Positions 1 to 7,795 of a stretch of 64,000 nucleotides of DNA are shown here, piece after piece. The DNA is taken from assembly GCA_011389935.1 (NCBI GenBank), contig JAABTJ010000006.1, forward strand, positions 62,001-126,000, written 5' to 3'. The DNA is from Desulfobacteraceae bacterium. GTDB taxonomy: Bacteria; Desulfobacterota; Desulfobacteria; Desulfobacterales; Desulfosalsimonadaceae. The position numbers and the translations under genes were made by a program. The first letter of the stretch is position 1. Each line of letters begins with the position of its first letter. The notes under the pieces were generated by a model that saw only the letters and a program-made list of their open reading frames with translations, made no database searches and was not told where the DNA came from.

Positions 1-1756
1 CGACCTCCTCGTCGTCCATTAGGAGAATCCGGTTGTCTGTTCGAAAATCCGCATCTGCCTGTTCGCCAGCGATCGCCTCCGGCATGTCCGCGGCAGGCAG
101 ATAGATGTGAAATTCGCTGCCGTCATCGGGCTCGGATATCACGTCCATGAAACCGCCATGTCGCTTGATGATTGAAAAGCAGGTGGTAAGCCCCAGGCCG
201 TGCGCCTTTGCCCTGGTGGTATAATAGGGATCGAAGATATGCGGCAAAATTTCCCGTGGTATGCCGACCCCATTGTCTTTTATGGAAAGCTTGATGTAGT
301 TTTTTTCTGCGGCAGCCGGTCCTTCGTTTCTGATAAGCGTATTTTCTGCGGAAATCTCCAGGATGCCGCCATCCGGCATGGCCTGGCATGCGTTGCTGAC
401 GATGTTTTCGATGACCTGGCGAATCTGGTTTTCGTCAAAAAAGCCCGGCCGGATATCTTCCGGAATATCGAATTGCCAGGACACGTTTGTGCCTGAAAGC
501 AGGAATTTTATCGTTTCCTGGACAAACACTTTCAGGGGCTGCTCTTTTTTAACCGGATCCCCCCCCTTTGCAAAAGTGAGCAGCTGCCGGGTCAGGGAGC
601 GTGCTTTTTCAATCGTATCCAGGGCCCTGTCCAGCAGATCGGTTACGTTTGGATCGGTGTTTTTCAGTTTTCCCAGTTCGATATAGCCGAAAATTCCCCC
701 CAGCAGGTTGTTGAAATCATGCGCAATGCCGCCTGCAAGAAGGCCTAATGATTCGAGCTTCTCGGCATTCTGCGCCGCTTCGATCAATCTGTGCTTTTCG
801 GTAATATCCCGGAAGACCAGCACCACTCCGAGCATCTGGTTGTTTTTGTCGGTAATGGGCGCGCCGGAATCGGCAATGAGGTATTCGGTGCTGTCTCTTG
901 CCGTCAGAATGGTGTTTTCACACAGGGACTGTATCTGTCCGGACCGGATGACATTTTCCACAGGGTTGGGGCAGGTCTCTCCGGAGGCTTCCTCTGCGAT
1001 GACAAAAATCTCCGTTACGGGTTTGCCCCGGGCGTCTTCCTCTGACCACCCGGTCAATGCTTCGGCGACCGGGTTCATTGTCGTGACATTTCCCCGCATG
1101 TCCGTGGTGACTACGCCGTCGCCGATGCTCCGAAGCGTTACCGCCAACGACTCCTTTTCAGAAATCAGGGCTTCTTCATATTCCTTGCGCCGGGTGATAT
1201 CGGAGCCGAAGCCGCAGATGAGCTCCTCTTTTCCCATGGAAAGGTAAACCGATCGCATCTCCTTGGCAATAGTGCGGCCGTCTTTGACGATATGCGTTGT
1301 TTCAAAAGGGGCGGCGATTTTTTCTTTTTTTACCTTTTCAAAATGTTCGGCAAAAAACGGCCCGTAAACAGGGTCGAAATCTGAAATATTCCTTTGCACC
1401 ATTTCAGCGGCCGTGTAGCCCAGGCTGTTTGCCGCCGCACGGTTGACGTAGGCGATTTTGCCGGTTTTTTCCACCCAGTAAATCTCCTGGCCGGCATGTT
1501 CGACGATATACCTGAACTGTTCAAGATGCTTTTGCGCATTTTCCACGGCTGCCAGCCGGCGCCGCAGCACCATATAGAGAATCGCCGCCGTAAACAGGAT
1601 AAAGGCAAACCCCTTGTATGTCTGGAAACGGGTAACCAGCGCCGGCTCCTGAAGAAGCGATTCAACGGCAAGATCGCTCAGCAGGATCCAAATGCTGCCG
1701 ACAATCACATACACAGCAGTGATGGATTCGGCCGTCTTTTTCATGGATGGCTTCAT
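1..1756 (-). CDS. Hybrid PAS-domain sensor histidine kinase (3' end cut by window edge)
   Basis: About 585 residues are open from an ATG at 1756 to the window edge with no stop. Two membrane segments lie near residues 10-28 and 49-64. Two PAS-like regions follow (about 75-190 and 205-320). Then come an H-box AGGIAHDFNNLL with the phospho-accepting His near residue 346 and a HATPase domain with DNGVGIP and GLGLTTCFSIIKRHGG. After a linker, RILLMDDEEV begins a receiver domain that runs off the window. The His to Asp layout is that of a hybrid kinase which could feed an Hpt protein or autoregulate. The signal is unknown. No partner is adjacent; the next gene is a divergent thioesterase. Family call is secure, function is not. 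Confidence 0.9.
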   Translation of the reverse strand, partial: MKPSMKKTAESITAVYVIVGSIWILLSDLAVESLLQEPALVTRFQTYKGFAFILFTAAILYMVLRRRLAAVENAQKHLEQFRYIVEHAGQEIYWVEKTGKIAYVNRAAANSLGYTAAEMVQRNISDFDPVYGPFFAEHFEKVKKEKIAAPFETTHIVKDGRTIAKEMRSVYLSMGKEELICGFGSDITRRKEYEEALISEKESLAVTLRSIGDGVVTTDMRGNVTTMNPVAEALTGWSEEDARGKPVTEIFVIAEEASGETCPNPVENVIRSGQIQSLCENTILTARDSTEYLIADSGAPITDKNNQMLGVVLVFRDITEKHRLIEAAQNAEKLESLGLLAGGIAHDFNNLLGGIFGYIELGKLKNTDPNVTDLLDRALDTIEKARSLTRQLLTFAKGGDPVKKEQPLKVFVQETIKFLLSGTNVSWQFDIPEDIRPGFFDENQIRQVIENIVSNACQAMPDGGILEISAENTLIRNEGPAAAEKNYIKLSIKDNGVGIPREILPHIFDPYYTTRAKAHGLGLTTCFSIIKRHGGFMDVISEPDDGSEFHIYLPAADMPEAIAGEQADADFRTDNRILLMDDEEV

Positions 1757-2065
1757 GTACCAGGTTCCTTTGATTTTGCGCCCCCGGAGGCGTTATTCGG
1801 GAAGCGTCTGACGGGTGAGGCGTCTTTGCCGTTGTTCTGGATACGGCTGCTCGCTATCGGCGTTAACGGGGATCCATGCCAATCCGAATTTACTACAGAA
1901 AGCAACGGAGCGTCAAAAAAATTATTGGTCGGCCATTTTTTGGATGCACCCATATTGCGGGTTTTTGTTTCTTGTGATAAAAGCCTGATGAGTGTCGGAT
2001 AACAGTAAAAGATGGTTTTTCAATTGTTTAGAACCTATCTCAACCTTTTCAGGACCGGGGTTCTT
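1757..2065. other. Divergent intergenic region with a solo repeat end
   Basis: This 309-base spacer lies between the divergent hybrid kinase and thioesterase genes. A 66-codon leftward reading frame (1753-1953) overlaps the kinase start and resembles no family I know, so I do not call it. Near its right edge is a 15-base match to the terminus of the repeat elements at 6487 and 7650. No clear promoter stands out. Confidence 0.5.
2029..2043 (+). repeat. Solo terminal repeat of the TA-flanked element
   Basis: TAGAACCTATCTCAA matches the left terminus of the element at 7650 base for base. The following CCTT matches the inner edge of the element copy at 6487. No second terminus or element body follows, so this is a remnant or solo end, 23 bases before the thioesterase start. 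Confidence 0.5.
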
Positions 2066-2860
2066 ATGCACCTTTTTGACAGGGACATTCTGTTGGCGCA
2101 ACAATCGGCGGGTATTTTCAGTGGAAAGATCGCCGGAAACTGGTCGATTAACGGAACCCCCAACGGCGGGTACCTCGCCGCCGTTGCCACCGCGGGCCTT
2201 CTGAAAAGCAGTCCAAAGCAGCATACACCGGTATTGACGGCCAATTTCATATCCCGCTGCGGGGCCGGCAGCGCAGACCTGTCGACGTGGGAAATCGCTC
2301 ATTCGAGGCAGTTTTGCCGCATGGAAGCAAGACTGATTCAGAAGGGGCGGGAAAAGATGCGGATGCTGGCGACGTTTGCCGATGAACCCGAAGCATGCCT
2401 TGTCAAGCGGTATGAAGCAACCCCGCCGGATATGCCCCCCCCTGAAAAATGCGTGCAATTCCCCAAGCTGTCCAAATATACATTGTATGACAATGCGGAC
2501 GTTCGCCTGGATCCCTCCTGTGCCGGATGGATGGAAAACCGGTTGAGTCCGGTCTCCGAAATCAAGGGGTGGTTTTCCTTCAGGGATGCGCGCGAATTCG
2601 ACATATGCGCGGTTGCCCTGGCAGCGGATGCATTCCCCCCGGCGGTGCTGGCGAGCCAGGGGATGGTCGCATGGGTGCCGACCCTGGAACTTTCAATCAA
2701 TATAAGAAATATCCCCCGAACACGGTGGTTGAAATGCCGATTCCGTACCCGGTTTATCAATTGCGGCCTCCTGGAGGAAGACGGGGATCTCTGGGATGAA
2801 AACGGTGAACTCGTGGCGATTTCCCGGCAGATCGCCCAGTTGCGCCAGGCGGTGTCTTGA
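2066..2860 (+). CDS. TesB-like acyl-CoA thioesterase (double hotdog)
   Basis: A 264-residue protein of the acyl-CoA thioesterase superfamily. The N-terminal hotdog contains W-S-I-N-G-T-P-N-G-G-Y-L, the typical motif that packs against the acyl thioester in TesB/4HBT_3 proteins. The second half, after a linker near residue 130, has the WFSFRDAREFD region of the second hotdog. It would hydrolyse acyl-CoA to free acid and CoA in the cytoplasm. I start it at the ATG at 2066, preceded by AGGA, rather than an upstream in-frame ATG at 2012, because 2066 gives the normal family N-terminus and because the solo repeat lies in between. The substrate chain length cannot be read from sequence. Confidence 0.75.
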   Translation: MHLFDRDILLAQQSAGIFSGKIAGNWSINGTPNGGYLAAVATAGLLKSSPKQHTPVLTANFISRCGAGSADLSTWEIAHSRQFCRMEARLIQKGREKMRMLATFADEPEACLVKRYEATPPDMPPPEKCVQFPKLSKYTLYDNADVRLDPSCAGWMENRLSPVSEIKGWFSFRDAREFDICAVALAADAFPPAVLASQGMVAWVPTLELSINIRNIPRTRWLKCRFRTRFINCGLLEEDGDLWDENGELVAISRQIAQLRQAVS

Positions 2861-2974
2861 ACAGGAAGCCCTGGATTGGTTTGCCGGTTCAGCCCCTGTA
2901 TGGTGTGACACAAAAAGGCGGCCCGTGATCAGCCGGCACGACGTGCCGAAAAGCCCCGTCGATTGGATCCGTAT

Positions 2975-4459
2975 ATGAAATATATGAAATGGACTTCCAG
3001 GGTAGGCCTTTTAAGCAGAATCATGATCCATCTGACGGTATTGTCGCTTATCATTCTGGCAATGGGCGTCGTGTCCGTCTGGCATGCCGTAGCTTCGCAG
3101 CGGACGATTGATGATCTCATCGTCAACCAGCTGGCCGCAAAAAGCGCCGCCCTTGAAATGCAGAGCGCACTGGCCAATCACAAGGGTTTTGCCACGTATT
3201 TCTACCTGGATTCCGATCCCAAATGGCTTCGTGAACTTTCCTATTACAGAAAAGCCTTTGATGACTGGCTGGAAAAGGCCTTATCTGTGGATAAAGACCC
3301 GGACCATGTCGTCCTTCTGACCCGCATCCGGAGCAAAAACCGGGAATATATCCGCATGAAGGACGACGTGATCCGTCTCTATGAGGGGGAAAACAGGGCT
3401 CTTGGGGAAAGCAGGCACTGGGAAGTTCGCGAGTTGTTTTTCGAGTTAAACGCGCTTGTAAAAGAATATAATGTGCTGATTGAAAAAAAGATATCCGGTA
3501 TAATGGACGCAAGCCAGAAGAAAACGATCCGTGCCAACTACATGGTGGTGTCTTTTCTGGCGGCATCCCTTGTTCTCCTGGCGGTTTTCGGAATACTGCT
3601 GGTCCTGCAGGTGATTGGGCCCATACGAAGAATCGCAGGCATGACAAACAAAGACCAGGGGGATGAAAAACCGCAAAATGAGGTGACTGCCCTGGGCAGG
3701 CGGGTTCAGAATCTTGTCAGCGACATCGAAAGTTCCCGCAAGGAGCTCACCCACAGCAAAACGCTTCTGATGCATTCGGAAAAAATGGCCCTGGTCGGCA
3801 ACCTTGCAACCGAGGTGGCCCACAGCATCCGGAATCCCATGACATCCATCAATATGCGGCTTTTTTCTCTGCAGCGAAACCTGGAAATGAATGAAAAGCA
3901 GCAGGAAGATCTGGCCGTGGTGGCCGAAGAGATGCGCCGTTTGGACAATATCCTGAGGAATTTTCTCGAGTTCTCCCGGCCGCACAAGCTGAAAAAACAG
4001 TACGTTGATATTGTCGGTGTCGTGGATATGACCATCGACCTGCTCCGATACCGGCTCGAAGGGAGCGGCGTGGAAGCTGTGCAGGAGATGCAGGACGGAC
4101 TGCCTTTTGTGCCGGCGGATGCGGAATTGATAAAAGAAGTCTTTGTCAACCTTATTATCAATGCCTGTGAGGCGATGGCGGATGGCGGGCGAATAATTAT
4201 TTCAGGAAACAAGTCATACGATGAAGAGATCGGCCCGGTCGTCCGGATTGCAATTGCAGACAACGGTCCGGGCATATCCGAAGAAGCCGCAACTCTTATT
4301 ATGGAGCCGTTTTATACCACCAAGCCCGAGGGGACAGGGCTGGGATTGTTTACCGCCGCCCGGATCGTAAACGAGCATGGCGGGGCCATGACATTTGAAT
4401 CAACCGGGGGGAGAGGCACCACGTTTTTTGTAACGCTTCCGATTGTCATAGGTATATGA
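2975..4459 (+). CDS. Membrane sensor histidine kinase, partner of the adjacent NtrC-type regulator
   Basis: 494 residues. One membrane segment near residues 15-40 and a second near 185-210 bracket an all-helical periplasmic sensor of about 145 residues. The cytoplasmic part has a short linker where HAMP would sit, an H-box LATEVAHSIRNPM (His near 283) and a HATPase with NLIINACEAM, DNGPGI and GTGLGLFTAARIV. It should autophosphorylate and pass phosphate to the sigma-54 activator encoded 4 bases downstream. The start could be ATG 2975 or 2984; neither has a strong ribosome site. The ligand is unknown. Confidence 0.85.
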   Translation: MKYMKWTSRVGLLSRIMIHLTVLSLIILAMGVVSVWHAVASQRTIDDLIVNQLAAKSAALEMQSALANHKGFATYFYLDSDPKWLRELSYYRKAFDDWLEKALSVDKDPDHVVLLTRIRSKNREYIRMKDDVIRLYEGENRALGESRHWEVRELFFELNALVKEYNVLIEKKISGIMDASQKKTIRANYMVVSFLAASLVLLAVFGILLVLQVIGPIRRIAGMTNKDQGDEKPQNEVTALGRRVQNLVSDIESSRKELTHSKTLLMHSEKMALVGNLATEVAHSIRNPMTSINMRLFSLQRNLEMNEKQQEDLAVVAEEMRRLDNILRNFLEFSRPHKLKKQYVDIVGVVDMTIDLLRYRLEGSGVEAVQEMQDGLPFVPADAELIKEVFVNLIINACEAMADGGRIIISGNKSYDEEIGPVVRIAIADNGPGISEEAATLIMEPFYTTKPEGTGLGLFTAARIVNEHGGAMTFESTGGRGTTFFVTLPIVIGI

Positions 4460-4463
4460 AAAA

Positions 4464-5906
4464 ATGAGTGAAATACTGATTGTTGACGATGACAGCAGCT
4501 TGCTTGAGAGTTTTGCAAAATTGCTGGCAGAGGAAGGATACGATGTCCGGACTGCTTCATCGGGGGAGGCGGCCATTGTATCTGCTGCCCGGAAAAAGCC
4601 TGATCTTATGGTCATGGATGTTCGTCTGCCGGGAATCAGCGGGATGGAAGCGTTCGGTAAGATCCGTGAGATCGATGCGAGACTGCCGGTTATCATCATG
4701 ACGGCCTTCGGGACGACCGAGACGGCCATCGAGGCCACAAAACAGGGCGCTTACGACTATATACTGAAACCTTTTGATATTCCCGATGTTTTGAAGCTGA
4801 TTGCCCAGGCGTTGGAAGCCGGCAGGGTGATGCGCTCCCGGGTGTGCATGAATGCAGGGCCGGAAAGTTTCGAAGCCGATGCCCTGATCGGAAAGAGCGA
4901 ATCCATGCAGACGGTCTACAAGTCCATCGGGCGCGTTGCCCAGACCGATGCCACGGTTCTCATACGCGGCGAATCCGGCACCGGAAAGGAGCTGGTGGCA
5001 AGGGCGGTCTACCAGCACAGCATGCGGGCAGAAAAGCCCTTTCTGGTGATCAATTGCGTTGCCATCCCCGAAACGTTGCTTGAAAGCGAGCTGTTCGGCT
5101 ATGAAAAAGGCGCTTTTACCGGCGCCGCAGGCCGCCGGGTCGGAAAGATAGAGCAGGCGAACGGGGGAACCGTTTTTCTGGATGAAATCGGCGATATGCC
5201 CCTGCCGGTCCAGGCGAAGATACTGCGGCTTCTGCAGGAGCGAAGCATCGAGCGACTGGGCGGGCAAAGCCCGATACCCGTGGACGTTCGCATCATTGCC
5301 GCTACGAACCGCAACCTCGAAAAGGCCATAGATGAAGAGTCCTTCAGAGACGATCTCTATTACCGGTTGAAGGTGGTGACGATCGAACTGCCCCGCCTGC
5401 GGGAAAGAAAAGAGGATATCCCTCTCCTGTGCGACTATTTTTTATCCATGCATTCCCATGAAATGGGCATGGAAAACCCCGGTATCAGCAGGGACGCCGC
5501 CCTGTTGTTCGATTCGTACGACTGGCCGGGAAATGTTCGGGAGTTGGCAAACAGTATCAAAAAAGCGGTGATTTTCAGCCGGGGCTATCCCATTGGACCG
5601 GAGGCGTTCAGCCATGCGATTTCAAACACAGGCCGCCAGCAGGCATTCAATGACGCAATCCCTGGCAGCCCTGATATGGAAACGGCTGTTCAGCAATGGG
5701 TCCGGGAAACGCTGTCTAACGGGGACAGCCCGGACCTGTTTAATTTCATGTTGGACCGGTTCGGAAGCATCATCATCGGAGAAGCCCTTCGTATTACTGA
5801 CGGCAACCGCAGCCGGGCGGCGAAACTTCTTGGCCTGACACGCCCGACGCTTCAATCGAAAATAGAGAAATACAAGCTTTCTTTCGAAACCAGGGTGAAG
5901 GAATAA
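4464..5906 (+). CDS. NtrC-family sigma-54-dependent response regulator
   Basis: 480 residues in three domains. The receiver has D8-D10 and phospho-acceptor D52 in LMVMDVRLPG. The AAA+ domain has Walker A GESGTGKE, the sigma-54 contact motif GAFTGA and Walker B GTVFLDEIGD. The C-terminal Fis-type helix-turn-helix ends in NRSRAAKLLGLTRPTLQSKI. It lies 4 bases after its kinase, so they are co-transcribed. A perfect palindrome and a consensus sigma-54 promoter lie immediately downstream, suggesting that the lone-receiver gene at 6118 is one of its targets. All catalytic motifs look intact. Confidence 0.93.
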   Translation: MSEILIVDDDSSLLESFAKLLAEEGYDVRTASSGEAAIVSAARKKPDLMVMDVRLPGISGMEAFGKIREIDARLPVIIMTAFGTTETAIEATKQGAYDYILKPFDIPDVLKLIAQALEAGRVMRSRVCMNAGPESFEADALIGKSESMQTVYKSIGRVAQTDATVLIRGESGTGKELVARAVYQHSMRAEKPFLVINCVAIPETLLESELFGYEKGAFTGAAGRRVGKIEQANGGTVFLDEIGDMPLPVQAKILRLLQERSIERLGGQSPIPVDVRIIAATNRNLEKAIDEESFRDDLYYRLKVVTIELPRLRERKEDIPLLCDYFLSMHSHEMGMENPGISRDAALLFDSYDWPGNVRELANSIKKAVIFSRGYPIGPEAFSHAISNTGRQQAFNDAIPGSPDMETAVQQWVRETLSNGDSPDLFNFMLDRFGSIIIGEALRITDGNRSRAAKLLGLTRPTLQSKIEKYKLSFETRVKE

Positions 5907-5937
5907 AACCGGAGCCATTTTCATGGCGTACAGAGAA

Positions 5938-5954
5938 TTTTACATGATGTAAAA
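5938..5954. promoter_or_regulatory. Perfect 17-base palindrome, candidate activator site
   Basis: TTTTACATGATGTAAAA is a perfect inverted repeat about 107 bases upstream of the -24 element at 6061. That is the usual position of an enhancer site for a sigma-54 activator. The adjacent NtrC-type regulator is the obvious candidate; this is inference. Confidence 0.5.
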
Positions 5955-6060
5955 AAAGGCGGCATTTTTGTTGAGCGGCCCTTTGGGGAGGACGCCGGAA
6001 AAATTTTGAAACAGGGATATTGCCGGGGAAAATACCGGATCGGTTCACCGCCGGTCATGA

Positions 6061-6076
6061 TGGCATATTGCTTGCT
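6061..6076 (+). promoter_or_regulatory. Sigma-54 (-24/-12) promoter
   Basis: TGGCATATTGCTTGCT fits the consensus TGGCAY-N5-TTGCW at every fixed position, with GG and GC 12 bases apart. Transcription would start near 6087, about 30 bases before the ATG of the lone receiver at 6118. Confidence 0.8.
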
Positions 6077-6117
6077 TAAGCTATGCTATATTGATTTACG
6101 ACGGGAATCCGATACGA

Positions 6118-6489
6118 ATGAAAAAACCGTTTGTCCTTATTGCCGACGCCAACCCGCGTATTCTGAGATTTTTGAGTGCCGAATTCTTCGACGCGGGCTT
6201 TGATGTGTATGGTGCCGGAAGCGCGGATGAGGTTATACAAAAAATCAATGCGCATCCGGCCCCGTGCCTGCTGGTGCTGGATCCGGACCTGCCGTTTTCC
6301 GGCGGGAAGGAGGTGATGGGAAAAATCGTATTCCGGGAGCCGAAAATTCCCGTGATTGTATATTCCCCTTACGATGAGTACGCGAAAGACCCTGTTTACC
6401 GATCGGCAGATGCGTTTGTGGAGAAAATCGCAAACCCGGTTTCCCTGATCAATGCAGTAAAGAAGCTTGTGCACATTGAATCCCTTTAG
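6118..6489 (+). CDS. Stand-alone receiver-domain protein
   Basis: 123 residues forming a single CheY-like fold: MKKPFVLIADANPR with one conserved acidic residue (D10), candidate phospho-acceptor D55 in LLVLDPDLP, and the late Lys in FVEKIANP. The usual acidic pair is reduced (IADANP instead of a double Asp), so phosphorylation chemistry may be altered. There is no output domain. It sits behind a consensus sigma-54 promoter. The ATG at 6118 is preferred over an upstream TTG at 6091. Its stop codon TAG coincides with the terminus of the repeat element that begins at 6487. Its partner is unknown. Confidence 0.75.
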   Translation: MKKPFVLIADANPRILRFLSAEFFDAGFDVYGAGSADEVIQKINAHPAPCLLVLDPDLPFSGGKEVMGKIVFREPKIPVIVYSPYDEYAKDPVYRSADAFVEKIANPVSLINAVKKLVHIESL

Positions 6490-6627
6490 ATCTCAACCTT
6501 CGGATTTCGGTTCAAGATCGCGGCGGCGTCTTGTTTCAAACCGCAGACAACCTCGCGGATTTCGAGGATTTGAAATAAGGCGCCAACAAAGATATTGGGC
6601 CGAAAGACAATTTTGAAATAGGTTCTA
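6487..6627 (-). repeat. MITE-like element, copy A (inverted relative to copy B)
   Basis: A 141-base non-coding element that is the reverse complement of the copy at 7650-7795 over most of its length, with scattered differences. It is bounded by TA on both sides. The right terminus reads AATTTTGAAATAGGTTC-TA; the left terminus is partly deleted (TA-GATCTCAACC). The TA of the left flank lies in the stop codon of the receiver gene. Short terminal inverted repeats plus TA duplication are typical of miniature Tc1/mariner/IS630-type elements; that assignment is inference. Confidence 0.75.
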
Positions 6628-6644
6628 ATCTTCCTGCACCTGGT

Positions 6645-7622
6645 TTATCCCGCCTGCACCAGGTATCCGATATAACATATGTACATGGTGAGCAGTATCA
6701 CCCCCCCGGACCGGTGCAGGGTATAATCCCTCCGCATGAGGAGCCACGGGATAATACCGGCAAGCAGCATGGCGCCGTAGTCGATAAACATGCCGCTTTC
6801 CATGAAACCTCCGGGAATGACAATGGGCCGGACCATGGCCGCGGCGCCTAATACGCTTAAAATGTTAAATACATTGCTTCCCACCAGGTTGCCGATGCTG
6901 ATGTCCATTTCCCTTTTCAGGGCGGCCACAACGGATGTCGCCAGTTCAGGCAGGGAAGTCCCGAATGCGACCACGGTAAGGCCGACGAATTTTTCGCTTA
7001 CACCAATGCTTTCCATAATCGCAACCACGGAATCGATAAGCACCTGCGCGCCGATGACCACGAAGGCAATGCCCGCAATTATCAAAATTCCCTGTTTGAG
7101 CCCCGAATCAACCACGGCGGCTTTTTCCGCATCCTTGTAAATGTCAGTTGCTTTCCCCTTTTCACCGGCCTGTGATTTCTTCCACAATGAATAATTAAAG
7201 CCGATATAGGCGATGATGCCCGCAAACAAAACAAGGCCTTCGATCCGGGTTATCGTGGAATTGACGGAAAGAATCACCAGGAACAGCGAAATGGCAAGCA
7301 TCAGGGGGATGTCCCGCCGGACCACCGACCGGTCTGCAGGGATCGGCATCAGGAGCGCCGCAATACCCAGTACGAGCGTGGTGTTGCATATGTTGCTTCC
7401 CACCACGTTCCCCACGGCTATCATTGACCGGTCGGAAAGTGAAGAGGCCACGCTGATGACCAGCTCGGGCGCGGATGTGCCAAAAGCGACCACTGTCAAT
7501 CCGATAATGATCGGGGAGACGCCCAGTCGTCTTGCAAGGCTGGCGGAGCCCTTGACAAGCCATTCCGCTCCTGCGTAGAGCATCGCGAAACCTATTGCGG
7601 TCAGTGTGAAGTGAAGCCACAT
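6645..7622 (-). CDS. Na+/Ca2+ antiporter, CaCA family (YrbG-like)
   Basis: 325 residues, very hydrophobic, with about ten membrane helices. Both halves carry the alpha-repeat signature: GLTVVAFGTSAPELVISV near residue 41 and GLTVVAFGTSLPELATSV near residue 195. Each is followed by a VGNVVGSN/IGNLVGSN segment, which together form the ion site of cation/Ca2+ exchangers. It should exchange Ca2+ for Na+ (or K+/Na+) across the inner membrane. A highly charged loop near residues 145-160 separates the halves. It is the only gene between two inverted copies of a TA-flanked repeat, which suggests the gene and its flanks may have moved as a unit. Confidence 0.92.
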   Translation of the reverse strand: MWLHFTLTAIGFAMLYAGAEWLVKGSASLARRLGVSPIIIGLTVVAFGTSAPELVISVASSLSDRSMIAVGNVVGSNICNTTLVLGIAALLMPIPADRSVVRRDIPLMLAISLFLVILSVNSTITRIEGLVLFAGIIAYIGFNYSLWKKSQAGEKGKATDIYKDAEKAAVVDSGLKQGILIIAGIAFVVIGAQVLIDSVVAIMESIGVSEKFVGLTVVAFGTSLPELATSVVAALKREMDISIGNLVGSNVFNILSVLGAAAMVRPIVIPGGFMESGMFIDYGAMLLAGIIPWLLMRRDYTLHRSGGVILLTMYICYIGYLVQAG

Positions 7623-7649
7623 AGTTTGTTGTTGGAAGAATAATATTGT

Positions 7650-7795
7650 TAGAACCTATCTCAAAATTGTCTTTCGGCGCAATATCTTTGTTGACGCCTT
7701 ATTTCAAATCCTCAACCTCCGCGAGGTTGTCTGCGGTTTGAAACAAGACGCCGCCGCGATCTTGAACCGAAATCCGAATTTTGAGATGGGTTCTA
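7650..7795 (+). repeat. MITE-like element, copy B
   Basis: A 146-base element with terminal inverted repeats: TA-GAACCTATCTCAAAATT on the left and AATTTTGAGATGGGTTC-TA on the right, 16 of 17 positions complementary. The body contains no gene. Its right-hand TA lies in the stop codon of the leftward receiver-kinase gene ending at 7793, so the repeat supplies the G of that TAG. It is inverted relative to copy A and encloses the antiporter gene with it. Confidence 0.78.

Noticed and set aside
379-393. Sigma-54-like TGGCATGCGTTGC
   Set aside because: GG and GC are 10 bases apart instead of 12, and it lies inside the hybrid kinase gene.
1753-1953. Small 66-codon leftward gene
   Set aside because: It has no ribosome site or family likeness and overlaps the kinase start; probably non-coding.
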